Source: Cranoglanis bouderius (Eukaryota; Chordata; Actinopteri; Siluriformes; Cranoglanididae). Taken from it: a DNA stretch of 64,000 nt. Positions 24,973 to 35,040 of the stretch are shown piece by piece. Location of the stretch: assembly GCA_023630585.1 (NCBI GenBank), contig CM042535.1:34382399-34446398 (forward strand), in the 5' to 3' direction. Each line of letters opens with the position of its first letter. Positions within the stretch are counted from its first letter, which is position 1. The translations under genes and the position numbers were made by a program. The notes beneath the pieces were generated by a model. The model saw only the letters and a program-made list of their open reading frames with translations. It was not told where the DNA came from and ran no database searches.

Positions 24973-25308
24973 TGAAAGTTTTGTTTAAAACCAAAACAAA
25001 AATCGGTTTCCATTAAAACCAATACAATTATCATTAAAAGCATTACAAATTCTATGAGGGTTTCTATTGTTTTTTTTGTTTTTTTTCCATGATAGTTCAT
25101 TCATTCATCTATGATAACCTCCACTACCAATCCTGATCAAGTTGGTGGTGGGGAATGGTGGTAGAGCCTATCCAGGGAACTCTGGGACACAATATGGGAA
25201 TGCACCCTGTGTTGAACTGAGACGCGAACAGGGATGCAAACTTTTGAGCTCGCTAATAGATATAACTGCTGACTTAAAACTCAGTTGCTGTAATATTTAG
25301 ATCATGTA

Positions 25309-26041
25309 CAGTGGGGGGAAAAGGTATTTGATCCCCTGCTGATTTTGTACGTTTGCCCACTGACAGAGAAATGATCAGTCTATAATTTTAGTCAGGGATG
25401 AGTCAGGGAGACTGACAGTTATTTTGTGTTTCTTCCATTTGTGAATAATCGCATCAACTGTTGTCACCTTCTCACCAAAGCTGCTTGGCGATGGTCTTGT
25501 AGCCCATTCCAGCCTTGTGTAGGTCTACAATCTTGTCCCTGACATCCTTGGACAGCTCTTTGGTCTTGGCCATGGTGGAGAGTTTGGAATCTGATTGATT
25601 GATTGCGTCTGTGGACAGGTGTCTTTTATACAGGTAACAAGCTGAGATTAGGAGCACTCCCTTTAAGAGAGTGCTCCTAATCTCAGCTCATTACCTGTGT
25701 AAAAGACACCTGTCCACAGAACCAATCAATCAATCAGATTCCCTTTAATCACTCTCCCTTTAAGAGAGTGCTCCTAATCTCAGCTCATTACCTGTGTAAA
25801 AGACACCTGGGAGCCAGAAATCTTGCTGATTGATAGGGGATCAAATACTTATTTCCCTCATTAAAATACAAATCAATTTATAACTTTTTTGAAATGCATT
25901 TTTCTGGATTTTTTTGTTGTTGTTATTCTGTCTCTCACTGTTAAAATACACCTACCATTAAAATTATAGACTGATCATTTCTTTGTCAGTGGGCAAACGT
26001 ACAAAATCAGCAGGGGATCAAATACTTTTTTTCCCTCACTG
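25309..26041 (-). mobile_element. Non-autonomous Tc1-like element with ~100+ bp inverted repeats
   Basis: Flanked by TA. Left end CAGTGGGGGGAAAAGGTATT continues TGATCCCCTGCTGATTTTG and 'ACGTTTGCCCACTGACA'. The right end read in reverse gives CAGTGAGGGAAAAAAAGTAT and the same following words. A minus-strand frame (25472-25573) MAKTKELSKDVRDKIVDLHK... is the start of a Tc1 transposase; the rest is deleted. The middle has a palindrome plus an extra direct copy of one arm (25630-25810). Confidence 0.85.
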
Positions 26042-26530
26042 TAAATGCAGAGTGAGTTGACATGCTTTTTCAGATTTAGCAAGCTAGCTGGCTAACATTC
26101 TCTTGCTAGCTCAAAAACAAAACCTACAAAGGAACAAAGGAAAAGTGTCTCTACTATGATGCCTGACAACATATCTGACCTGTGTACTGAAACTAAATTA
26201 TACATCTAAAGGTGACCACAGGTGATCTCTTATTTAGAGATTGTGCTTTTCCAAAGGTAACTTACAAATTTCTGTTTCAGTGACACATGAGGCTTACTAG
26301 TGCTTAAGCAACACTTCCTGATTGTCTACAGACAATGATTAATAACTAGCAAAGTGGGTTCCTTAGCACAGTTCACAAATCTGCATTAGTAGATCAGGTA
26401 TACCCAGTTCCACTCCTCAGATGTTATCTCCAAATTCATTGTAGCGTAGGCGACCTAACTTGTTTAACTAGCCTTTAGACGCATCTGAGTTTCACAGCTT
26501 TTAGAAAAGTACAATTCATTTTCATTTTAC

Positions 26531-27256
26531 AGTGGCTGGCATAAGTATTCACCTTCCTTGAACTTTTTTTTTTCTTTTTCTTTTTTTTTACGTTGTGTAC
26601 TGTTTTGTACAAATGTAAAAGTTATGATTGTGTACATATTCACCCCTGTTGCTGGGATACCTCTAAATTAGTTCTGGTGCAACAAGTTGCCATCAGAATT
26701 CACATAATTAATCCACCTGTGTGCAATTAAAATGTCACATGATCTCAGTATAACATACCGAAACAAACAGCATCATGGAGACCAATAGCTACCAGAAAAA
26801 AGGGTGGGACCTTTTTTGTGTTTTAATGTATCAATAAGGGTTTGGTTATAAAATAAATCCTCAATCCCATTTGGAGTTTGCAAAAAAAAAAAAAAAAAGG
26901 CATGCTGGAAAAAGGTTCTCAAGCACTATGTCTGGTGGAAAACCATCACTGCTCATCACTCTGAGAACACCATCCACACAGTGAAGCATGGTGGTGGTGG
27001 CATCATGTTGTGAGGATGCTTTTCATCAGCAGAGACCTGGAAACTGGACAGGGTTGACAGCAAAATGGAGACGAAGCATACTGGCAAAGCCAACCTGAAG
27101 GTTTTTGAATGGCTCAGTAAATGTCCAGACCTCAATCCAGTTGAGAATCTATGGCAAGACTTGATAGAGACAAATTTCAGAAAACTTGCAGCTGTAACTG
27201 CAGACAAAAGTAGTTCTACTGAGTACTGTTCCAGGGAGGTGAATACTTATAGAACC
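26531..27256 (+). pseudogene. Decayed Tc1-like element and transposase remnant
   Basis: Left end 'GTGGCTGGCATAAGTATTCA' and right end 'GGTGAATACTTATAG' form inverted termini. Plus-strand remnants include 'AGTGAAGCATGGTGGTGGTG' (the VKHGGG block) and a frame at 27065-27289 with CPDLNPVENLWQDL, the catalytic-Glu region of Tc1 transposases. Stops and frameshifts break it; most of the N-terminal half is missing. A 19-A tract lies near 26881-26898. Confidence 0.72.
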
Positions 27257-27309
27257 AAATATAAGGTTTTACATAGCGCCAGCCTATAGGTTTACTCTAC
27301 GGCCTGATT

Positions 27310-27425
27310 AATACATTAATAAATTCAAAATCTATGTCCTGACTTTATATATTTCTGTAAAGCTGCTTTGGGACGATAACCATTGTTAAAAGTGCTGTAC
27401 AAATAAACTGAACTTGAACTTAATG
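27310..27425 (-). repeat. Reverse fragment of the 29815-30060 repeat family
   Basis: 'ATATATTTCTGTAAAGCTGC', 'TTTGGGACGATAACCATTGT' and 'AAATAAACTGAACTTGAACTT' are the reverse complement of the left part of the element at 29815. Confidence 0.7.
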
Positions 27426-28273
27426 TCTGCGTTTTTTGTTTAATTTCTGTGTTACAGTAAAAAAAAAAAAAAAAAAAAAAAAAGGATTTTGGATGTTTGG
27501 GTGTTAGACATATTGTGTTTGGTGACTACCGTAAATATGCTATATAGAGCCACATGCTGTGTTAATTAGGAGACCTTATTGGTAAAACTCAATTATTATA
27601 ATGCACATTAGTCTGGTAAAACAACAATGCAAAAAAACAAACTATTAAATGAAATTTCAGTGTCATGATCTATAATAATCATAAGATATTCATACAGATA
27701 ATGTCCATGTGATTCATCTTAGGAAACATGTCTGTTTCAAACACTGCTAAGCTCCATCTTGGCCAGTCCAAGTCTTTAAATAAAGGGTGCAGAAGAAAGG
27801 TGACAGCCACATCTTATAGCTCAGATGTTAATGAAGCTTCAGTTAGGTCAGTACAACAACAATGGCAGCTCATTTTGTAGTTTGTAACAATGCTAGGGAG
27901 CTGTGGTGCCTTTCAGATGGGGAAACCTTTGTAAAACTTTTTTATTATTATTATTATTATTATTGTTATTATTTTATTCCCTGTTATTATTTTATGCAAG
28001 GTCAGGGACATCGGAGTCAATTTAAAGGGTCATCAATGCAGATGGAAAGTGGAACTGACTACCCGGGGCCTTTATAGGTCGAGGAGTAGCTTAAGGGCCC
28101 TGGACTGAAAAAGTAGCATTCTCAAGAAGTGGAATGAGGCTTACTGAGAACCAGCCATTACTGGCATGCAACACAGGGCTCGTACTAGCAAGAGGCAGTC
28201 TGCCAGCTGAGAGGATTTAACTCCTTAATAACTTGTGCAGCAACCATAGTTTACATGCAGACAAAAACACAAG

Positions 28274-28347
28274 TGGCCCGTACGGGGATCGAACCCGCGA
28301 CCTTGGCGTTATTAGCACCACGCTCTAACCAACTGAGCTAACCGGCC
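28274..28347 (-). tRNA. tRNA-Ile (anticodon AAU), copy A
   Basis: 74-nt gene, minus strand, GGCCGGTTAGCTCAGTTGGT... with anticodon AAT in GCTAATAACG, B box GGTTCGATCCC, and acceptor ends GGCCGGT/...GGGCCA plus discriminator A. No intron. A TTTTT pol III terminator lies a few bases downstream (28263-28267 on the plus strand as AAAAA). Identical in sequence to copy B at 31137-31210. It decodes AUU/AUC isoleucine codons after A34-to-inosine editing (established for eukaryotes). Confidence 0.97.
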
Positions 28348-28917
28348 AGTGGTCGTCGTGTGAAATCACTACGTACATCACTGTAACAGTAAGTATATGA
28401 ATACATATAAGTAAGTAAACATATAAGTAAGTATATATGTAAGATATATTTGTTTAGTAACTCCAGACAGGAAAAGAAGATTGCAGAAGCCAAAATCCAA
28501 TAATAACCTTAAGGTTAAGGTTTTCCATAACAACTCTCCACAAGTCGGCGTTGGAGAATCCAGTGAATCCAGTGAAGCGGAATGACTGCTCTCAATATGT
28601 GGCTAGAAATAATGGCTTTTAAATAATTTATAGTGGACGATATATCAAACGGGGAGCCATTTGGCGGTCAGTCTTGAGCTGTGTGTGTGTCGGTTGCTAG
28701 GTTACACATTTAATAACTGATTATTTGCTAGTTTAGTCATTCCTGTAAATTAGGTATTATTCCTAATTTAAGGTAGAATTTCCTTCTCTAATATGTATTT
28801 GTCAAAAAAGCTTTCTTATGCTTGTCAGAAAGGTTATATATGAAATCAAATTATATTTGTCACATAACCACACACAGTACATCGGGTAGTGAAATGCTTT
28901 AGTAAGAAAACTTACAT

Positions 28918-28990
28918 TGGAGAATGCGGGCATCGATCCCGCTACCTCTCGCATGCTAAGCGAGCGCTCTACCATTTGAGCTAATTCCCC
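28918..28990 (-). tRNA. tRNA-Ala (anticodon AGC), copy A
   Basis: 73-nt gene, minus strand, GGGGAATTAGCTCAAATGGT... with anticodon AGC in CTTAGCATG, B box GGGATCGATGCCC, acceptor end ATTCTCCA. Terminator TTTT about 7 bases downstream (28907-28910 on the plus strand as AAAA). Identical to copy B. It lies about 570 bases upstream, in transcript direction, of the tRNA-Ile copy A. Confidence 0.97.
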
Positions 28991-29009
28991 TACACGTTAA
29001 GTACGACCA

Positions 29010-29812
29010 CGCTGCAATGGCACCTGTCAATGATTGAAATAAATCAGGCATATATGTGTGTGTGTGTGTGTGTGGCAGAGTATATATCAGTTCTTGAAGT
29101 TGATGTGTTGGAAGCAGTAAAAATGGGAACGCGTAAGGATCTGAGCGACTTTTACAAGGGCCAAATTGTGATGGATAGACAACTGGGTCAGAGCATCTCC
29201 AAAACGGCAGGTCTTGTGGGGTGTTCCCGGTATGCAGTGGTTAGTACCTACCAAAAGTGGTCCAAGGAAGGACAACCGGTGAACCGGCGACAGGGTCATG
29301 GGTACCCAAAGCTCACTGATGTGCGTAGTGAGCAAAGGCTAGCCCATTTGGTCTGATCCTACAGAAGAGCTACTGTAGCACAAATTGGTGAAAATGTTAA
29401 TGCTGGCTATGATAAAAAGGTGTAAGAACACACAGTGCATCACAGCTTTCCATGTCTGGGGCTGCATAGCCACAGACCGGTCAGAGTGCCCATGCTGACC
29501 CCTGTCCACTGAAAGCACCTACAATGGGCATGTGACCATCATAACTAAACCATGGAACAGTGGAAGAAGGTGGCCTTGTTTGATTAATCATGTTTTCTTT
29601 TACATCATGTGGACGGCCGGGTGCATGTGTGCCGCTTACCTGGGGAAGAGATGACACCAGGATGCACTATGGGAAGAAGGCAAGCTGGCAGATGCAGTGT
29701 GATGCTCTGGGCAATGTTCTGCTTTGAAATCTTGAAATCTCAGGATCTGGCATACATGTGGATGTTACTTTGACGCGTACCACCTACCTAAACATTGTTG
29801 CAGACCAAGTAA
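29010..29812 (+). pseudogene. Tc1-like transposase pseudogene
   Basis: A frame at 29123-29356 begins MGTRKDLSDFYKGQIVMDRQ and continues to 'KTAGLVGCSRYAVVSTYQKW', the helix-turn-helix DNA-binding part of a Tc1-type transposase. Later fragments in other frames (VPMLTPVHR, QWKKVALFD, CSVMLWAM) are the middle of the protein, broken by stops and frameshifts; the catalytic C-terminal part is lost near 29812. A second copy of the same family sits at 63169-63525. Confidence 0.78.
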
Positions 29813-29814
29813 GT

Positions 29815-30060
29815 TCAAGTTTATTTTTATAGCGCTTTTAACAATGGACATTGTCCCAAAGCAGCTTTACAGAAATATATAAATTCAGGACATAGATTTT
29901 AAATGTATGAATTTATCCCCAATGACCAAGCCAGAGGCGACGGTGGCAAGGAAAAACTCCCTGAGACGATATGAGGAAGAAACCTTGAGAGGAACCAGAC
30001 CCAAAAGGGAACCCATCCTCATCTGGGTAACACCGGATAGTGCAATTATAAATAAATAAA
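29815..30060 (+). repeat. Dispersed repeat, best copy of the 'AAAACTCCCTGAG' family
   Basis: 'AGTTCAAGTTTATTTTTATA' then 'GCGCTTTTAACAATGGACAT', 'AAAGCAGCTTTACAGAAATA', 'AATGACCAAGCCAGAGGCGA', 'AAGGAAAAACTCCCTGAG', 'GAGAGGAACCAGACCCAAAA', 'GGGTAACACCGGATAG'. Follows the Tc1 pseudogene directly. Four copies are present in the window in both orientations. Confidence 0.75.
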
Positions 30061-30299
30061 TAAATCCCTTCTATAAATGTACCAGTACTGCATGGTCAAA
30101 TAGCAGTTGTGAAACCATGAAAATTCATTACAGTTTTTATATGAAGTCTGTTTTGTTGAACTTCTCCACTGTTCACTGATGGAGACTTGAGTGCCAAACT
30201 GTTTGTGGCAATTGCAGTCCTAGCCATCAAAGTACACCCCTTTATGGCAACGATATTCCCTAATGGCAGTGGCCTCTTTGTCTTCTGTGGTCTTCCGTC

Positions 30300-30412
30300 T
30301 ACCTAACCCTAACCCTAACCAAAACTTTCAAGCTAGAAAAATTTCATAAAGGCATCGCAAAAGTAATCCATGTGACTCCAGTGGTTTAATCCCAGTTTTA
30401 TGAAGCGATACA
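30300..30412 (+). repeat. Partial copy of the 24676 repeat preceded by (CCTAAC)3
   Basis: A short telomere-like run ACCTAACCCTAACCCTAACC leads into 'AAAACTTTCAAGC' and 'AGGCATCGCAAAAGTAATCC', the 3' half of the repeat at 24676-24972. Confidence 0.6.
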
Positions 30413-30651
30413 GATTCTATTCAGTGGGTTGAATAAATTTGAAACTGGAGAAGTCAATAAGTTGCATTTTCAGTTGAATTTGGTGAAACCACTTGAAGCA
30501 TTCGTTTTGTTGAACTATTTCAGTTGCTTTTGTTTGACTTGTTCATTGCAAACAGCTGAAAGTCTGTAAATTTTGACAATAAACATGATTTGCAAAGGGG
30601 GTTGAATAATTTTGATTGCAACTGTATGTCTCTCTAAAATCCCAATATATG

Positions 30652-30654
<3 letters not shown>

Positions 30655-30710
<56 letters not shown>
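30655..30710. repeat. (AT)28 microsatellite
   Basis: Perfect AT run, between the 30300 repeat and a Tc1 fragment. Confidence 0.95.
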
Positions 30711-30713
<3 letters not shown>

Positions 30714-30714
30714 A

Positions 30715-30929
30715 ATGGTACCTTCACAGATATGCAAGTCACCCATGCTGTGGGCACTGATGCACCCCCATACCATCACAGATGCAGGCTTTTGCACCTT
30801 TTGCTTATAACAGTCTGGTTGGTCTTTTTCATCTTTGGCACGGAGATCTCTATGTCCGTTTTTCCCGAAAACAAGCTGAAATGTGGTCTCATCTGACCAC
30901 AGCACACGTTTCCACTGCCTTTCAGTCAT
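30715..30929 (-). pseudogene. Tc1-like transposase fragment
   Basis: Minus-strand frame starting MTERQWKRVLWSDETTFQLV and containing ASVMVWGCIS, the block around the first catalytic Asp of Tc1 transposases. It is cut off by the (AT)n run on one side and by the start of duplicated unit B on the other. Confidence 0.75.
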
Positions 30930-31136
30930 GATCTATAATAATCATATTATGTGTCCCTGTGATTCAACTTAGGAAACATGTCTGTTTCAAACACTGCCAA
31001 GCTTACAGAGAACCAGACATTACTGGTATTACAACACAGTGGTCGTAATAGCAAGAAACAGCAGACAGCTGAGAAGATTTAATTCCTTAGTATTATATGC
31101 AACATGCAGACAACACGCCCTGGTAGAAAACAATCG

Positions 31137-31210
31137 TGGCCCGTACGGGGATCGAACCCGCGACCTTGGCGTTATTAGCACCACGCTCTAACCAACTGAG
31201 CTAACCGGCC
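31137..31210 (-). tRNA. tRNA-Ile (anticodon AAU), copy B
   Basis: Identical 74-nt sequence to copy A at 28274-28347. A TTTT terminator follows on the minus strand (31127-31130 as AAAA). Complete A and B boxes, no intron. Confidence 0.97.
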
Positions 31211-31337
31211 GGCGTGCAAAGTGTTAAATCACTGCGTACATGCCTGTAACAGTGAAGTACAGTTAACCATCATATGAATGGTAAATATATAAGTAGGTAA
31301 ATATATAAGTAAGGAAAAGATTGCAGAAGCTCTGTAA

Positions 31338-32374
31338 TAAGCTTCAGGTTTCGCCGGAAGCAGTACGCCATCCGGGTATTTCTCGCCTACTGAGAAATCG
31401 GACATGTATGGTGGCTTCCTCACGCCTCTCACTCAATTTTGGGAGAGATGAAGTCGGAATGCCTATTATCCGACAGCATCGCTTTTGAATCCTCTCTAAC
31501 TCCTCAGAGAGACCTTTAGGTAGACCACCCCATACTGGACTAGCATATTCGAGAACTGGCCGTATAAAAGTCAAATATACTTGCACTAAAACATCACAAG
31601 GAAGACCCGCTTTTTTTTTGCAGTGCAAAGATAACATATTCTGGGGCGCACCTTCGAAATCATGTACTTAATGTGGGCATCCCATGACAAGTCAGAGGAT
31701 ATTTGAACTCCAAGCAGTTTAAAGGTGGAAACTCTACTAATTGCATGTCCTGAGATAACAAGAGAGGGAGGGGAGGGAATGTTGTCCTCTCTCCTGGCAC
31801 TAATTACCATGTCCACAGTCTTAGCTCCATTCATTGCCAATGTAAATTCCTGTCCCCATTCCACTACAGAGTCCAAGGCCTTCTGAGTGAGTCCAGGTAA
31901 AGATCCCATTAGAAACTCTGTGATTGTTAGATCATCAGCATATTTCACAGGTATTACCGAAGGAGGCAAATATGAATCCAGGCTATTTATACATATGACA
32001 AAAAGTAGAGGGGATAGAAGTCCCCCTTGAGGAACACCAGCTGGAACTGGAAAGGAGTTAGACACACAGGAGCCCCACTTCACCCTCTGCTCTCTGTTAC
32101 TCAGATACCTCTGCTTTAGCACCCAATGAGGAACACAGTCGGGACCAGCAGCCTTGGCTGCATTCACTTTACAGAGTCTAGTCTTAACTTGTCCAATACT
32201 CAGAGGAGGTACACTACAATTTGACAACTTGCAGGTAACTTCATCGGCAGACAAAGAAATATGGCTCGCATAATTCCACTCAGAAGCAAAGTGCCTAGCC
32301 AGAGTGTCACACTCACGCTGCATGATGTTTTGATCCTGAGACACCATGTCACTCTTATCTCCTTCCATCCCCAT
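31338..32374 (-). pseudogene. Non-LTR retrotransposon reverse-transcriptase fragment
   Basis: Minus-strand frame 31586-32374 (262 aa) carries reverse-transcriptase motifs: VPAGVPQGGLLSPLLFVICI, the catalytic YADDLT box, MNGAKTVDMVIS, and FKLLGVQISSDLSWD. The frame before VPQG jumps from PHWVLKQ to RYLSNREQ, so an internal deletion removed part of the fingers/palm. The C-terminal part continues in another frame at 31344-31637 (VYLTFIRPVLEYASPVWGGL). No endonuclease domain and no intact 5' end remain. A dead LINE fragment inside tRNA unit B; the clade cannot be fixed from this piece. Confidence 0.85.
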
Positions 32375-32378
<4 letters not shown>

Positions 32379-32444
<66 letters not shown>

Positions 32445-32451
32445 TGTGCGT
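32379..32451. repeat. (TG)n microsatellite at the LINE 5' edge
   Basis: About 73 bp of TG with two TTTG interruptions. Unit A has only a short (TG)5 at the matching place (28681-28691), so the tract grew after duplication or with the LINE insertion. Confidence 0.9.
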
Positions 32452-32644
32452 GTCGGTTGCTACGTTACATATTTAACACCTGATTATTTACTAGTTTAGA
32501 CATTCCTGTAAATTAGGTATTATTCCCAATTCAAGGTAGGATTTCCTTCTCTAATATGTATTTGTCAAAAAAAAAAAAGCTTTCTTTCACACAACCATAC
32601 ACAGTACATCGTGTAGTGAAATGCTTTAGTAAGAAAACCTACAT

Positions 32645-32717
32645 TGGAGAATGCGGGCATCGATCCCGCTACCTCTCGCATGCTAAGCGAGCGCTCTACC
32701 ATTTGAGCTAATTCCCC
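32645..32717 (-). tRNA. tRNA-Ala (anticodon AGC), copy B
   Basis: Identical 73-nt sequence to copy A at 28918-28990, with TTTT terminator downstream (32634-32637 as AAAA on the plus strand). Complete internal promoter. Confidence 0.97.
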
Positions 32718-32756
32718 TATATAGCAAACAACCGTAACATTAAAGCCATTGACAGG

Positions 32757-33542
32757 TGGTGCCCTCCACTGATGTTGGCACCCTTGTTAAATATGAGCAA
32801 AGAAGGCTGTGAAAAATTTATTGTTTAACCTTTTGATATTTTGTTTAAAAATATCACAAAAATGCTCTCATGGATATAGAACAATTGCAAACAAAACACA
32901 GGTTTATCCAAAAAATACAACTTTGTTAAATATAGGTGTGCAACAATTATTGGCACCCTTTTAGTCAATACTTTGTGCTACCTCCTTTTGCCAAGATAAC
33001 AGCTCTGTAGACTCAGAAGCTGAGTCTTCTCCTATAATGTCTGATGAGGTTGGAGAATACAATGAGACCATTCCTCCATACAGAATCTCTCCAGATCCTT
33101 CAAATTTCAAGGTCCACACTGGTGGACGCTCCTCTTCAGTTCACCCCACAGGTTTTCTATGGGTTTTAAGTCAGGGGACTGGGATGGCCATGGCAGGACC
33201 TTGATTTTGTGGACAGTAAACCATTTTTGTGTCATGGTTGAACAATTTACTTTTTCTCACCCAGGTGTATTTAAAAAAAAGAAGTAAAATATCAATGGGA
33301 ATATACTTCAAATATATTTTTCTCATATGAATTCATAGCGATGTCAATAATTGTTGCACACCTATATTTAACAATTTTTTTTTGATAAACCTGTTTTGTT
33401 TGCAATTGTTTGATATCCATGAGAGCAGAGTATTTTTGTGATTTTTTTTAAACAAAAGATCAAAAGGTTAAACAATAGACAAATTTTCACAGCCTTCTTT
33501 GCTCATATTTACCAAGACACCCAATATTAGTGGAGGGTACTG
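32757..33542 (-). mobile_element. Non-autonomous Tc1-like element with ~200-bp inverted repeats
   Basis: Left 'GTGCCCTCCACTGATGTTGG' and right, reversed, 'CAGTACCCTCCACTAATATT'. Both arms then run for about 200 bp through 'AATATGAGCAAAGAAGGCTG', 'GCAATTGTTT' words and 'AATATAGGTGTGCAACAATT'. The interior keeps a remnant of antisense transposase ('CCACAGGTTTTCTATGGGTT'). Same family as the outer element at 46847-49396. Lies directly after tRNA-Ala copy B. Confidence 0.85.
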
Positions 33543-33544
<2 letters not shown>

Positions 33545-33587
<43 letters not shown>

Positions 33588-33600
33588 GGATGGATGGATA
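33545..33600. repeat. (GATA)n/(GATG)n microsatellite
   Basis: About 11 GATA units followed by 3 GATG units, abutting the Tc1-like element's right end. Confidence 0.95.
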
Positions 33601-33718
33601 GGTATTTAATTTTTTCAAGAAATTCGATTAAAGATTAAAATGGTTAATTTGACTGCAACCATTCTTGACCCAATAAGAAACAGTTTACTGAACACCATCC
33701 CTCCAGTAGATGTCGCTG

Positions 33719-33925
33719 TTGTGTCTTTCTTTCTTTTCCTTTCGGCTGTTCCCTTCAGGGGTCGCCACAGCGAATCATCTGCCTCCATCTAGCCCTATCC
33801 CCTGCATCCTCTTCTCTCAGACCGACTACCTTCATGTCCTCCTTCACTACATCCATAAACCTCCTCTTTGGTCTAACTCTCGGCCTCCTGCCTGGCAGCT
33901 CTAACCTCAGCATCCTTTTACCGAT
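33719..33925 (-). pseudogene. RTE-type LINE 3' fragment
   Basis: On the minus strand it encodes LELPGRRPRVRPKRRFMDVV followed by KEDMKVVGLREEDAGDR and RWRQMIRCGDP then stop, the typical C-terminal tail of RTE-like LINE ORFs in fish. Only about 200 bp is kept. The clade is recognised from remembered sequence style. Confidence 0.65.
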
Positions 33926-35040
33926 ATAAGATGTCGCTGTTGTGTAATATGTCGAAATAATATTCTCCCATCCTTCTGTGAATTAGATATCTGATCTAAT
34001 CAGATGTGTCGATCACGAGCCCAATTGACAACCCAATGTACCGAGTCATGAGAATCGATTCAAAGCATAATTACTACTACTACTACTACTTCTACTACTA
34101 GTAGTAATAATAAAAGTAGATTTATACAAAAAGCACAACATTTTAAAGTCTTAAACCAACTTTCTTATTTAAATATCTGAACATTTGACTTCTAACTTTT
34201 AATTTGATGTGGGTTCCCTGCTCGGAAGGACTTTATTGCCAAATTTAAATATGAATTTTAACCAGATTTACTTATTACTTGCTATTAATAATGCAAAGGG
34301 CAAAACTGTGTCAGAATGTTTTCTCCAAAGTTATTTTGTAGTCTTGTGATCTTGCATGCACTGACATGCATCACTGGAGTATGTTATTGTGTGCTATCTG
34401 GCATTCAATGCGTATAGACAGTGTTATTATTGTTGTTGTTGCACCATATCGCCCCATTGATCAACAGTATTCTCTCACAAGGCCCAATTTAATACTCAAG
34501 CCTGACATCCGCAGCAGTTACAACAAATTAAAATGCACAACTGAATTTGAAATTTTTGGAGAACTCATGTTAAAATCACAAAATTATACAAACTCATTAT
34601 TTTGAGAGTAATTTTTAAGCAGCTTTTTAAACAGATAAGTATACATAAGTATTGCTCAGATTTGAATTGATTCAGTCGCTTCTGGACGTTACTGGTAGTT
34701 TCTAGAATCATCTGACAGCGGACTGTTCTATTTTCACTGCGAGAGAGATGTTATTTTTGTATTTTTCCCCCCAGCTATTTACTTTTATGAATTGAAGTAA
34801 TGTAACAGCAACACGCCCCCCGAAATCTTGTTTAAACCAGAGTTAAGGGGTTGAGACACGTCAAAACCCGGTTCAAACTAACGAATTTGGAAACGCACAC
34901 CCCTCAGTCTGGAGAAAATGGAATGTGACCGGTCGCATATCAGCCGCGTGCACGGTTTATATTTTAAAAATCCCGACCGTTACGTTTGATTAGTTAGCGT
35001 GTTAGCTTGCTGAAAAGGGAAAAAGAATTCAACCGCGGCA
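33926..35040. other. Upstream flank of uchl1
   Basis: No gene or clear element. Contains a (CTA)n tract near 34069-34097. The last 200 bases are richer in CpG and presumably hold the uchl1 promoter and 5' UTR; no TATA box is obvious near the start codon. Confidence 0.45.

Larger units (their letters stand above)
27661..29030. repeat. Duplicated unit A: tRNA-Ile plus tRNA-Ala with flanks
   Basis: Starts 'TCATGATCTATAATAATCAT' and includes 'TTAGGAAACATGTCTGTTTC', 'GAACCAGCCATTACTGG', tRNA-Ile, a spacer, 'TCGGTTGCTAGGTTACA', 'CATTCCTGTAAATTAGGTAT', and tRNA-Ala. Unit B repeats these words in the same order. Unit A contains about 390 bp (27755-28138, with a (TTA)n tract at 27941-27963) that unit B lacks. 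Confidence 0.85.
30925..32756. repeat. Duplicated unit B: tRNA-Ile plus tRNA-Ala, interrupted by a LINE
   Basis: Carries the same ordered landmarks as unit A (27661-29030). Relative to A it lacks a ~390-bp block and has about 1.1 kb of LINE sequence plus a (TG)n tract in place of about 200 bp of spacer. The spacer flanks have drifted, while both tRNA genes are unchanged. Confidence 0.85.

Noticed and set aside
31586..32374. 262-residue frame as a host gene
   Set aside because: YADDLT and neighbouring motifs identify a LINE reverse transcriptase with an internal deletion.
33541..33600. Direct repeats as a CRISPR-like array
   Set aside because: Simple GATA/GATG microsatellite without spacers; the genome is vertebrate.
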